Shown here in pieces: positions 11,765 through 23,259 of a DNA stretch of 64,000 nt. Within the stretch, counting starts at the first letter, position 1. Each line of letters begins with the position of its first letter. The translations under genes were made by a program, and so were the position numbers. The stretch is from the NCBI GenBank assembly GCA_963969495.1, contig OZ018317.1, positions 225,476,099 through 225,540,098 of the forward strand, read 5' to 3'. This DNA comes from Ceratothoa steindachneri. Taxonomy: Eukaryota; Arthropoda; Malacostraca; Isopoda; Cymothoidae. The notes beneath the pieces are model-generated. The model saw nothing but the letters and a program-made list of their open reading frames with translations. It searched no databases and had not been told where the DNA came from.

Positions 11765-11965
11765 TCTATTTATCACGTATTTGGGTGACTCTCTATCTAT
11801 CGCGTGTGTAGGTGACTATGTCTATTTATCACGTGTGTAGGTGAATCCATCTATTTATCACGTGTATAGGTGACTGTCTATTTATCACACGTGTAAGTGA
11901 ATCTGTCCATTTATCACGTGCTTAGGTGACTCTATCTATTTATCACGTGTGTAGGTGACTCTGTT
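11765..11965. repeat. ~30 bp minisatellite TATTTATCACGTGTGTAGGT
   Basis: About seven head-to-tail copies of tatttatcacgtgtgtaggt followed by gact-ctgtc variants, roughly 28-33 bp each. There are no unique spacers between repeats, so it is not a CRISPR-type array. Confidence 0.8.
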
Positions 11966-11969
11966 CATT

Positions 11970-13343
11970 CTTGGATGTTCGATGAGTGTTTCTAAATTCT
12001 GTTGGTGAAAATTGAGACGAGTGGTCAGAAGAGATTGGTCAACGCGTCCGTATTTTCTCGTTTTCGCTGACCCTAGTAGATTCTTGTACTGGGTTACGCC
12101 TCCCGCCACCTACCTCAGGTTGGGGCCGGGGCATAAACACATTTTACAAGCGTGGGATCAGGCGGGGTGTTTCCTTGATGCCCCCAAACCCAACTCTGGT
12201 GGGTTAAGGTTCCTCTCTGGCTGGCGTCCGTTTTCCTTCCCAATCTCATCCCTCCTTTTCCAATTAACTTCTCTTAAGAATAATATTTTTAAAGTGTTTG
12301 TGAATTAACATTCGGTCAATTTACGGGAATAAGATAAGTGCTTAGCTTAAGATTAGAGCAGATCAGAATGTTCTCTGATACTACCAATCTCCCTCACCGC
12401 AAAACAAACTATCAATTAGGGTGTGAAGGAGATTTTGAGTGTGTGGGAGAGATTGAAAGAGTGCGAGAGACAAAGTATGAGAGAAGGTCGATGGCATACA
12501 CTCGGTATTAGGCTTTACGACCCCTACCTTCGACTGCTCCTTAAGCTCCCCCCCCCCTCCCACAACGCCAATGGGGGTGCGGGTTATCTCCTCTTCCTGT
12601 TTCATAGATAGCGGTAAGAATTCGGCGATAGCGCCACCTCGCGACTTCCCATGACTTATGGCCGTGATGAGGCTACATCTAGGGAAGGCCTATCGTGGGC
12701 CCCCACGCACTCAATGATTCGGGAGCTGCATGCGGTGGTGTACGGATCTTGTGGGCGGAGCATGTGAGTTAGGGTTGCCAGGTGTCGCCTCTGGATTAAA
12801 TTTAATTAACTGAGCCCCCCCCCCCACCCCACCCCGGCCTTAGCAACCCTAAGGAATCTTCCCTATTGACCTGTCCCCCATAAGGGAATGGCTCATATAG
12901 ACTGTAACACGTGGTACCTGGAATTATATCAGACCCTTCTGGCCCCATTAACTCAAGAGGTGTCAAAATAGATTGAGACTATCAGGGCTTAATACTTCTA
13001 GACATTTCCAATTTATACTTTTTTTTGCCACAATGTTTCAAATCCTCTCGTCTCTTATTTTCTTGTCATGTATTTAATATCGTAGGCTAGTCGCCAACCA
13101 GCTATTGTCCATTCATGGGTGGGGAAGGGGGATATTCAACCCCTTAGCTAGCTGTTTTCGCATCCACAATGTGGCGTCAGGTGACATCTGAAAGTCGGGT
13201 GTCCTCCTGACCCCAATGGCTGGATGGGGATCTGCGGCTCACATATTTTCACTTCTTCCAACTTCACCACTTTCTACTCAGATCTGCAGTTACTAAACTT
13301 CAGCGAGATACGTCCTCGTTGTTATTGCACTTAATTTTCGGTA

Positions 13344-13345
<2 letters not shown>
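11970..13345. other. No gene recognised; poly-C tracts
   Basis: Mixed composition with homopolymer C runs near 12548 and 12816. The open frames 12012-12308 and 12423-12611 show no known motif and no supporting context. Confidence 0.4.

Positions 13346-13347
<2 letters not shown>

Positions 13348-13426
<79 letters not shown>
13348..13426. repeat. (TA)n microsatellite
   Basis: About 40 uninterrupted TA units, forming the left flank of the palindrome at 13455-13558. Confidence 0.95.
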
Positions 13427-13428
<2 letters not shown>

Positions 13429-13454
13429 TAAAGGAACTCAATGGCGAGTTATGG

Positions 13455-13760
<306 letters not shown>

Positions 13761-13827
13761 CCTCTCTGGCTGTATACAATCCCCGCACTTTTACTTAATC
13801 TTTCAGGTGGAAAACACTTCTTTGATT

Positions 13828-14000
13828 CTCGCATTATTATTATTATTATTATATTTATAAATAATTGTATAGAAATAAATACAGAAATAAAATAAATAAA
13901 TACAAATAAATGAATAAACACCAAAATAGTAAATAAATGAACAAAGAAATAAATAAACTTAGAGAAATAAAATTAAATAAACAAACAGAACCTAATAAAT
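13828..14000. repeat. (ATT)n and (AAATA)n-rich simple repeats
   Basis: A short (ATT) run near 13832-13852 is followed by about 140 bp of aataaata variants. On the minus strand this lies directly downstream of the CR1 3' UTR. Confidence 0.7.
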
Positions 14001-14019
14001 AAATAGCCTTCGCTTTTTT

Positions 14020-15506
14020 GTAGGATGACTGTTACAAGGAGTTACAAGGAAAGAAGGTACCCTAGGAGACCTTACGGTCCATTCAAAGAGGGTACCTTGG
14101 GACTAGCAATCGAGCGGGCACATGGCTGCTCAATTGTTTTGCGTCCCTAAACGGCCACTTTTCAAGACTTTGTCTAGTCTTGACTTGAACTGGTCAACAG
14201 ATTCACTGTTGACAACTTCCACTGGAAGTGCGTTCCACTTACCGCAGATACTGTAGGTGAAAAAGTTTCCACACAGATTGCGGTTGTAACGCTTCAGTTC
14301 AAGTTTGAAGCCGTGATTGCGCGTTCTGTTCTCATTCAGTGTGAAAATATCCCGGTAGTCAACATTGTCGAACCCTCGAAGTATTTTAAAAACTTCGATG
14401 AGCTGACCACGCAGTCTACGGGTTTCCAACGAGAACAGATCTAATTCCCTTAGTCTATCCTCATAACTTTTATGTCGGATAGAGGGAATCAGTTTGGTTG
14501 CCCTGGCTTGTACGCGTTCCAACCTTGCGATGTCCTTTCGAAACGAAGGACTCCAAAATTGTACGGCATACTCCAGGTGCGGCCGAACTAGGGAGTTGTA
14601 CAGACAAAGTACTATCTCCCTGTTACGGTATCCAAACTGGCGCTTTATGTAGCCTAACATCCTTTGGGCTTTCTTCTCTGCCTCAATGCACTGTTTCGAG
14701 AACTTGAGGTCGCTAGTGACAGTAACACCCAAGTCCTTCTCAGTGTCACTCGATTCGAGAGCAGTGCCCTTAAGGATATAATGAGATTGGGGATTTCTGT
14801 GGCCGATATGCATTACTTTGCACTTGTTCACGTTGAACGGCATTTTCCACGTGTCCGACCACTCCCCAATCTTCCCAAGGTCTTCCTGCAGGCGGGCAGT
14901 ATTTCCATCCTTTGCAACGTTCATACCAAGCTTGGTATCGTCGGCAAATTTGGAAATCTTGGCAACCATGTCACCGTCCATGTCGTTGACGTAGATGATG
15001 AATAGTAGTGGTCCCAGGACAGAACCTTGAGGCACTCCGCTAGTAACGGGCACCCACTCAGAAGCCTGTCCATTCACCACCACCCGTTGCCGTCTGCCAC
15101 TTAGCCAGTTCTCGATCCAGCCGGCTACTTTTCCGTCTATGCCCAGCGCTCGCACTTTCCGGAGAAGGCGGCGGTGTGGTACCTTATCAAAGGCTTTCTG
15201 AAAGTCTAAGTAAACCACATCCACCGCCTTGTCCCGATCGTGCTCATTGAACACGAAGTGGAAGAATTCCACAAGGTTCATCAGGCATGACCGTTGCCTT
15301 CGGAAGCCGTGCTGGGAACTCCTCAGTAGCAGGTTTGACTCTAAATACGACGTTATTTTCTCCACCATCATGCTTTCCATGAGTTTACCGACTATCGAAG
15401 TCAGACTGATAGGTCGGTAGTTTGACGGATGGCTGGAGGATCCTTTCTTGAAGATCGGAGTCACCTCCGCCTCACGCCAGTCTCTAGGAACGCATCCGGT
15501 CCGGTA
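14020..15506 (-). pseudogene. CR1-type non-LTR retrotransposon, 5'-truncated, long open RT
   Basis: A 444-codon frame (15464-14130) encodes most of a CR1-like reverse transcriptase. The homology extends upstream without a start (RTGCVPRDWREAEVTPIF) to about 15506. Blocks: NYRPISLTSIVGKLMES, QHGFRRQRSC, VVYLDFQKAFDKVPH, GVPQGSVLGPLLFIIYVNDM, the catalytic SKFADDTKLG with both Asp present, NVNKCKVMHIG, and the thumb and C-terminal region YGNRE-like to NALPVEVVNSESVDQFKSRL. About 110 bp of 3' UTR follow on the minus strand to about 14020. The endonuclease and ORF1 are absent, typical of incomplete reverse transcription. It is a related copy of the element at 43-46.3 kb. The long open frame suggests a fairly recent insertion. 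Confidence 0.9.
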
Positions 15507-15507
15507 T

Positions 15508-15710
15508 AGAAGAGGCCATTGGCCTTGAGGCCCACCATGGGTTAGTCCATTTCCAAAAATGGCCAGGCCATTGGCATTGAGGCCACCCTGGGTTAGTTAA
15601 TTTCTAAAGGTGGCCATTGACCTCGAGGTCCACCATGGGTTAGTCCATTTCTAAAGGTGGCCCATTGGCCTTGAGGCCAACCATGGGTTAGTTCAGTTCA
15701 ACTCGTATTA
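15508..15710. repeat. ~48-51 bp minisatellite, four copies
   Basis: The phrase gttagt recurs at 15541, 15592, 15639 and 15687, within units containing ggccattggccttgaggcc and ccatgggttagtccatttc. It begins exactly where the CR1 copy is truncated. Confidence 0.75.
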
Positions 15711-15787
15711 ATGGGCACCCAGCCTCGGGAGGCTACACGATTGGGCTGATAAAAGTCGAATAAACCTTGATGTATTTAAGCCACTCT

Positions 15788-16300
<513 letters not shown>

Positions 16301-16489
16301 GCGAGGGTATCGCCTTCGTTTCACTGCCATATTTTTCCTCTTTGGTTGCCTTTTTTATTTTTTTGCCTCCAGTGTTCCCACTGTTGGCATTATAGACCGG
16401 CAGAGCTAGACCGGCAGAGCCAAGCTGAATCTTCCTTTTAAACTTATATATTTATTTAATTTTAATTTTTCCTCAGTCGTAGCTTTCTA

Positions 16490-19435
16490 GCCGTTCAAGT
16501 TTCTCTTTTCCTAACTTTATTTAGCTTAATATTATTTTTGTGGGCATTTTGCCTCTTTTGTTTTCATTTTCGTCTATTATTATTTTTATTTTATTTCTCT
16601 TTCTTTTTGTGGGCACTTCGCCTCTTTTATTCATTTTTTATTTTATTATTAAATTAGTTTATATTATTTATTTCAATTTCTTTTGATGGGCTCTTCGTCT
16701 CTTATTTATTTTTATTTTATTTTAAATTAGTTTGTTTGGTTTGGTTTTTTTGTTGTTTTTCCCATTGATGGGCTCTTCGCCTCTTTTGTTTAGTTTTATT
16801 TTGATTTATTTCTCATTTCTTTACAACTTTTATGGGTATTTCGCCTCTTTTTATTGTTTGTCCTTTTATTTATTTATTTTATATGGTCTTAGTCGTTATC
16901 TCTTCTTTGTCTGGTTTTCGTTTTTTGCTTTAAGTCTATATTGGTTGTTCTTTCTTGGTTTTCTCCTGTCTTTATGTTCGTATTTCTCGATCTTGGTTAT
17001 TTAAAAATTGGCTTTATCGCCTCTCTCGCGCAGTTTCTTCCGCTTGGCAATAATGCTGACGTTGCAACTTTGTGGCGCTTCTGCTGCAGGATTGCAATGT
17101 TGAGGTTTTCGGGTGTGGGTATAATAGTTTGCTCTATCTTATCCCAAGTCTTTCTTCCTAGCCTTTGAACTTCCGTATTAATGGGCTTAAGCCCTACTCT
17201 TGCCAGCAAGTCTATTTGCCTCATACGGTCGCTTCTTCTAGCTCCAGCTATGAGCAGGGTAGCTTTATTTTGTACTCTCTGCATCGTCCTGAGAGAAGTA
17301 CAACTTGCCATCTACGTTATCACTGCCGGGTACACCAGGAGGGAATGTACCGAGGCAGTGTATAGCTTCTTCTTGTTTGAAGCGTTAAGGTTCCGCAACC
17401 TGTATAGTTTCCGAAGTTACCTTTTGGCTAGGGAGACTCTGGTGTTGATGTGGGTTTTGTACCCAGACTTGGTTAACCGTAAAACCAGGACGTTACCCTC
17501 TAACAAAATATGGGTATACTCGTAGGTCGTCGTTTACGATGCCGTCATGTATTTTCCAGCGGTTTATTGAGATTATTTGGAATTGTTGGCGGTTGGTTTT
17601 AATTTTCCAACCTTATCGAAGGCCTTCTTTACATCGCGCAGCACCACGTCTACGTATTTCCCCTCGGCTTTGCAGTGGGCCATTTTCTCCGTTAGGATGG
17701 CGAGGGCAGTTTCTCTTCCTAGCCTCTTTCGGAACCCGTACTGCACGGGGTGGTTGTGAGCTCCCAATTCGGCTAGTTGGTCTTGAAGCCGGTTTGCTAG
17801 GATTTTTTCGTAGATTTTACCCATGAACTCGAGAAGAGAGATCGGCCTGTAATTCTCCAGTTGATCTGTGAACTTACCAGTCTTGAATATAAAGATGATT
17901 TTGGCCAGCTTTAGACCGTCGGGGAAGTAGCCCGTCTTCAAGGAAGCGTTGAAGATGTTGGTGATTCCCTGAATGATCTGCTACGGGGCATTCACCAGAT
18001 TGTTTTTTTTTGGTGATGCCTGTCCAGCCTGGTGCCTTTTGTTTGAAGGTTTTCACTGTGGCCATGACGTACTCTGTTGTTATTGGACGACCATGGTGAA
18101 CCATCTCTCTTCCCATATCCGCGTGGTGGTGTGGATGCGTGCGGAATGTTATCTGATTCAGGTCGTCAGTTAGACGGCCCTCGAATTCCTGGTCGAACCC
18201 TTCATTGTCTTTTTCGGTGATAGAAAAGACTATATCCCAGTATGCTCTGAATTTTCCCTCCAAAACCGCCGGATCATCTATATATTTCGCGTCCTCTTTG
18301 ATACGATCCTTTTCCTTTCTCTGCAAACCTTTCAGTTTTCTGATATGGTGCGAGAATTTGGCCGAGCTCAGCTCACTGTCTACTCCAGCTATAAGACTGT
18401 GCTTGATCTCAGCCTGTTGGATGTTTATTGCTTCTTTTAGTTCAGACCGTAGTCTGCGTAGTAGCGTGCTTCTTTCCCGGCTTGGACCTTCCCGTCTGGT
18501 CTCCTCGTACACTTCTCTATGCACATGTGCGGTCCTCTTCATATTATCTGTCTATCTGGGCTGAGGTAGCGTTTTGTATCCTTTTTTGGAACACACTCGT
18601 GGTCAGCTTTAATAATAGAAGTCGTTACTCTATCTAGTTCTTCGTCGATCTCCTCCAATGTAGCCTCGCTCAGGTCGGCCGGGGCGTATTGTCGGAGAAG
18701 AGTATTGTAACGGTCCCAGTCGGTGGCGGCGTAGTTATTACGTGGTGTGAGTGGCAGCTGGATCAGCGCGAGTGAAATTGTGGTTAAAATCGCAATGTCG
18801 TCGTAGGGAGTTGTTGGGACCGGCTCGCTATGGTAGTTAAGGGGAAAGCCTCAACTTGTCATGATAACGTGATGAATATATGAATAAAGTCAACAGCTAG
18901 TGATGTAGGTCGGGAAATCCTGCCCAATCCTCTGGATGTTTTTCCTGTTTCGGCCTCTTTCATTGGTTCTACCATAGTAGTCTGACATTTGGGATCTGGC
19001 ATTGAGGTCGCCCCCAAAGAATGCCAGTCTCAGTTGCCCGAAAAGTATATAGAAGTTTATGACGGGTAGATAGGCTCGGCGAGGGGGTTGATAGGCTGCA
19101 GCTATCGTAAGTTCCCCATCAATGTGGGAAGTTGTATCGCCACAAAGGATTCGTCCAATTCTGGGAGACGATTGAACGTGAAGTTACATCTAACAGATAT
19201 TGCAGCACCATCCAACCTTTCCTCTGAGTGATTCTTCATGAACACTCTGTATCTCGGTATTTTGAGTTAACCCCTTGTGGTGTAAATACTGTGCTCCGTT
19301 AGCAGTATTATGTCGGGGTCAAGCACACCGAATATGTTTCCATATTCGGTTGCATTCCCCTCCTAATCCATTAAAACAGATTTTAGGGGATATTTATTTC
19401 TCCTCGCTTGAACTTTATGTCAAGGGAACGGACCA
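16490..19435 (-). pseudogene. I/Jockey-like non-LTR retrotransposon, copy C (internally deleted)
   Basis: Minus-strand ORF2 remains. The AP-endonuclease is near 18950-19430, with LAFFGGDLNARSQMSDYYG and FPTYIT blocks. The linker is an open frame at 18542-17874 (LRRLRSELKEAINIQQAEIK; FRAYWDIVFSITEKDNEGF). The RT fingers and palm lie at 17941-17573: FPDGLKLAKIIFIFK, ENYRPISLLEFMGKIYEK, and LRDVKKAFDKV. Directly after KAFDKV the reading jumps to the C-terminal region YEYTHILLEGNVLVLRLTKS, RLRNLNASNKKKLY and LRTMQRVQNKATLLIAGARR (17530-16997). The GVPQGG and FADD boxes are therefore deleted. A 3' region with internal repeats extends to about 16490. No ORF1 is visible. The element separates the 3' UTR of PLE P1 from its coding region. 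Confidence 0.8.
16530..16855. repeat. Five spaced copies of GGGCWCTTCGCCTCTTTT in copy C 3' region
   Basis: Variants of gatgggctcttcgcctcttt occur near 16540, 16610, 16687, 16766 and 16830, separated by 60-80 bp of T-rich sequence. They lie 3' of the copy C coding region on its sense strand. Confidence 0.65.
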
Positions 19436-19445
19436 CTCCGGTGTG

Positions 19446-20070
19446 AGCGGAATTTTAAAACCACGTTAATGTTCAATTCCAACTCGTAGCCTGGATGTTA
19501 AAGGCTGGCCTTTCTTCGTTAATTAACATGGCTTCTAAGGTGTTTAGCCTGGGTTTATTTCCCTCTTTTCTTTTGATTGTGGTGTTATTAACGAATATAT
19601 CCCTGGTTAAGCTGATTTTATGTACAGTCTCCATATTATTTTGAAGAATCCATGTTGCAGGTGTATTATCAAACGCCTTAAATGTGTGGTGGTAGTCATA
19701 CCAACATATTTTGAGTTGTTATGAAGCTTGCAGTCTTTATTCAGGCAGGTAAACTCGTAAATTATGTTCGTAGATTTCAGTATCGAGGAGTTTTGGCAGA
19801 TGTTGTTTTTCATAATGAGATTGTTAACTTTGGTCGTTTTAAAATATATAACAATCTGAATCGTGTCCGTTTGCTTCTTAACTTTAAAATTACGGGTAAC
19901 AATCTCCTTAATGTTTTTTTATTCTATTTTGTAGGCCAATGACATTGGATTTCTATAATACAGTTTGATGTTATTTACTGCTTCCTGGTTACTTTCCGTT
20001 TCATCCCTGTCTTTAAATTGCCTTCTTAAAAATGATTAAAGTTGTTTTTCAATCATGCTGTTCGGGAAAC
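19446..20070 (-). pseudogene. Penelope-like element P1, GIY-YIG C-terminal coding relic
   Basis: The minus-strand reading gives NIIYEFTCLNKDC and KLHNNSKYVGMTTTTHLRRL, a GIY-YIG-type endonuclease start (Y-V-G-x-T-x5-R) with a Cys pair as in PLEs. It aligns piece by piece with the PLE at 61521-62173. Upstream on the sense strand is the linker around NNCFPNSMIEKQL (about 20030-20070). The RT is missing. Frameshifts and stops are present. At 20070 the sequence turns back on itself (see the inverted junction). Confidence 0.78.
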
Positions 20071-20110
20071 AGTTGTTCACGAGGGTTTCCCAAAGAGCAT
20101 GATCGAGAAG
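20041..20110. repeat. Head-to-head inverted junction of PLE P1
   Basis: Left arm 20041-20070 (minus-sense PLE) and right arm 20085-20110 (plus-sense PLE) are imperfect complements centred on a 14 bp loop. The innermost cgggaaac / gtttccc pairing is nearly perfect. Both arms encode the PLE linker motif (FPNSMIEK on minus, FPKSMIEK on plus). Confidence 0.75.
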
Positions 20111-20268
20111 AGGAGAAGTTGTTTACCATCTATAAAGATTATAAGAAAAATGGAAAGTTTTCAAAGAAATTTAATAAAGGCGAAATATACTATGGTCTTA
20201 ACCAAATTCTGCATACGAGAAGGTTTGCTACCCATTTACACTAATATATATATATATATATATATATA
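20085..20268 (+). mobile_element. Inverted PLE P1 arm ending in (TA)n
   Basis: Reads GFPKSMIEKRR, then joins the PLE terminal sequence agaagttgtttaccat through aaattctgcata (20110-20221), the reverse complement of 15936-16060. A short unique piece and a (TA)12 tract (20244-20268) follow. So both outer ends of P1 are the same terminal sequence next to (TA)n. Confidence 0.72.
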
Positions 20269-20274
20269 ACATCC

Positions 20275-20930
20275 TCCTACCATTCAATTCATAATGAATT
20301 TATTTTTCTTAAGAAATATTTCTAAAAAATTTATTTCCTTCTGACCTGTATGACAAACTCATTGACCCCCCTCAACCCTCCATAAAAGTTCCTAAAACGC
20401 CCATATATTTACTAATTTCAGAGATAGGTTTTTTAAACGAGACTTTTAACAGAATCATCCTATTCATTTTTAAAAGATATTTTTCCCAAATAGTTTTTAT
20501 AAACAAATTATCAATTGGAACTCTTTTTTTAGCAGTAAAGATCATATCTCTTTGGAGTTCCGCAGTGATACTTTTTATTTATTTAAATGTCCCAGTTGTA
20601 CTGGAACTTCTTACATTGGCAGCACTGTCAAGTCTCTTGGAGCTAGGTTCTCTCTCATACGGGGATTAGTTGGCGCACAAGCAAAATCTTAAATAAAAAG
20701 AAGTCTTCTATTAGGGAACACACCATAAGCTGTAAAACTGACATTTCTATTGACAATTTTGAAGTATTATCCTTTAACAACAACCAACACTTCCTAAGAA
20801 CTCTCGAATGTTTATATATCAAGCACTACAAACTTACACTCAATGAAGATTTAAGTGCAATATCTTTATTAATGAACTATTTTAACTACAGTTTGTTAGT
20901 TGGCTTGTTTTTTTAACTACTGTTTGGTTA
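20275..20930 (+). pseudogene. Penelope-like element, second lineage, GIY-YIG relic
   Basis: Across frames the plus strand gives HNEFIFLKKYF, ISEIGFLNETF and FINKLSIGTLFLAVK near 20290-20540. It continues with CPSCTGTSYIGSTVKSLGAR near 20585-20645, a GIY-YIG core (Y-I-G-S-T-x5-R). Then come SSIREHTISCKTDISIDNF near 20705-20760 and a C-terminal LECLYIKHYKLTLNEDLSA near 20800-20855. The zinc-binding-like Cys pair before YIGST and the C-terminal helix are usual for PLEs. The sequence is distinct from the MTTTT-type GIY-YIG of P1, P2 and P5. The RT is absent. Confidence 0.72.
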
Positions 20931-20973
20931 GTTAATGTTCCTCTCTCCCAGGCGTCACTGTAACTTATAAATA

Positions 20974-23200
20974 CTAGCCCCTTATTAAACCCACCATTAC
21001 TCTCTTGAGAAATATGGGAATTATTTCGAATTTTGGGGCATTGGTTGATATCTTCCATTTCCTCTCGTAAGAGTTGATGTTAGATATCTCCCTAGCCGTG
21101 TTTCTTGCCATAAATTCCCTGTGAACGTAAGCGGCGGTACAAATTTGCGATATATCCTCAGCGAACTGGACGTATATCGTACCTTCGCAGAGCCGTTGTG
21201 GTAAGTCACGTGTATAGATGTTGTATAAAAGGGGACTGAGACAGCCCCCTTGCGGGACCCCTGATTTGAGCTCGAATTCGGGGCCTTTGTGTTCTCTGAT
21301 TCGTATATATGCTCTCCTCTCCATTATGTAATCGCATAGAATCCTCTCAAGAACGGGGTCGAGGCCTACTTGCAGGATCTTAAATTGCAGGCCTCTCTTC
21401 CAAACCTTGTCAAAAGCTTTTTTAACATCGCGGAGCACCAGGTCGGCATGCCTTTTGCTTGCCTTGATGTTTGCAAGTTTTTCCGTAATAACGGCTAGTG
21501 CCGTGTCAGTCCCTCTTTTCTTTCTGAAGCCGTGTTGCTGCTCGTTATGCAAGTTGGCTTCGTCGAGAAAAGAGTTGACCCTATTTGCCAATATCTTCTC
21601 GAAGACTTTGCCAGCAAATTCTAAGAGAGATATCGGCCGGAAGCTGGCAGGGCAGTCCGGGGGCTTTTCCAATTTGGGAAGGAAGATCATCTTGGCCACT
21701 TTCCACTGATCGGGAAAATAGCTCGTGTTCAGAGCGGCATTCATGATGTTAAGAAGCCCACTCAGAACATTAGGCGGGGCCTTGATGAAATTCTCCCTGG
21801 TCAGCCCCGTGGTACCCGTTGCTCTTTGACGAAAGGATTTTAGTGCAAAGGAGAGCTCTTGGGCAGTTATTTTACTCCCATAGCCCTCCATCACTCTTTC
21901 TTGCGACACACAATGATGAGGGGAGGTTTTATGTATTAGTGTGTTTAGCTGTTGGATTATGTCATTTTCGAAATCGATGTCATAATTGTCATTTTCTTCG
22001 GGGGTAATTTTAAAGTTTGAAGACCAGAAAATCCTCAAAATTTCCTCAATCTCTTTAGTCTCGTCAATTTCTTTATCGTCATGTTTAAGTGTAATTTTCT
22101 TCTGTGGGGGTTGTCCTTTTAATCGTTTATACGTCTGCCAAAATGTGCGTGAGTCTCTTTCTATGTCGAGTCCTTCAATCAGTCTGTCCCATACCTGTAT
22201 TTGTTGGTCCGTAATTAGTGTCTGGAGTTCGTCTTTTATCTGTCTTATTCGTCTATAGGCATTGTGGTTGGGGCCTATCAGCGCTACTACATTGGACAGG
22301 TCCTTATATTCTTGGGCCAGGGCCTTCATAAGAGGGGTCCAAATAGGAGCTGGAAGGGTTTTATATTTGATACGGGGAATGCTATTTTCATCTGCTTTAA
22401 TTAGGAGGTCGGTGATTTTATCCAGCTCTTCATCTATCTCTTCTGAATTGGCATCGAGTAAAGGGTCTGGGATATAATTTAGAAGGTAATTTTTGTAGAT
22501 TTTCCAGTTCGCCTGCTTATTGCTTTTGCGTTCTGGGATTGCAACTTGAATGGGATTTACGCCAATTGTGATTTTAATAGCCTGGTGGTCGCTCGGAATA
22601 AAGGGTCCTGGTTCAATGTAGTAGTTGTACGGAAACCTGATACTGGATAAAACAATATCAGGTTTCGTTGTTGCATTTCCTGTAATGTATGTCGGGAATT
22701 CTGGTCCGATTCTAGTCACGTATTTTCTGTCAAGTAAGACTTCGATGTTTCTACCAGCATTGTTGTAGGAGGTATACCCTGATGCTGCACATTTTGCATT
22801 CAGATCTCCAGCAAAGATTACGTGTTTGTTATGGCTAAAGACCTGTAGAAGGTTGTGCAAAGGTACATAGCCGCGTCTTGGGGGTTGATACCCCGTGGCA
22901 ACGACCAGACTCCCCAGGGTAGTGCCTACCTCAATGGCAAGGTAAGATTCATCTAAGTCGGGTAGTTTTTTGTATCTAAGTCCTTTTTTGACGGCTATCT
23001 CGCAGCCGTCATACCGTTTCTGGCTATATTTTTTGCTAATTTCGTCGTATTGAAATATTTTAAATTCTTTTTGTGTGGTCATACCGTGTCCGTTTATAAG
23101 TATAATGTCAGGGTCGCTTTGTCGCAGAATGTTGCCATAGATGGACCTTTACCGTCCCACCCATCGACATTCATTTGTATGATCGTAAGTCTATTGGTCA
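20974..23200 (-). pseudogene. I/Jockey-like non-LTR retrotransposon copy D, ORF2 (EN-RT)
   Basis: ORF2 starts near 23200 with MTNRLTIIQMNVDGWDGKG, the first strand of an AP-endonuclease. One frameshift near 23140-23150 moves the reading to QSDPDIILINGHGM, and from 23082 a 702-codon frame stays open. Domains: endonuclease with GYQPPRRGYVP, FAGDLNAKCAASGY, FPTYITGNATTKPDIVLSS and SDHQAI (about 22980-22570); a charged linker; and the RT with SFRPISLLEFAGKVFEK, QHGFRKKRGTDTALAVI, RDVKKAFDKVWKRG and GVPQGGCLSPLLYNIY. Its catalytic box reads YVQFAEDISQ (about 21149-21178), so the first Asp of FADD is replaced by Glu; copies A and B have FADD. The frame ends soon after NAPKFEI, so the C-terminal ~200 residues seen in copies B and C are missing. 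3' truncation is unusual for this class and suggests a later deletion. Confidence 0.88.
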
Positions 23201-23259
23201 TTTTGAGTAATGTAGGTTCTTTTAGTGTGTGGGATTAAAGTAAACGCTTATTCGCGATC

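Noticed and set aside
11765..11965. Regular ~30 bp repeats suggesting a CRISPR array
   Set aside because: Repeats are contiguous without unique spacers, there are no cas genes, and the context is eukaryotic.
12012..12308. 98-codon frame starting MRRVVRRDWSTRPYF
   Set aside because: No recognised domain and no neighbouring gene context; the length is within chance for this composition.
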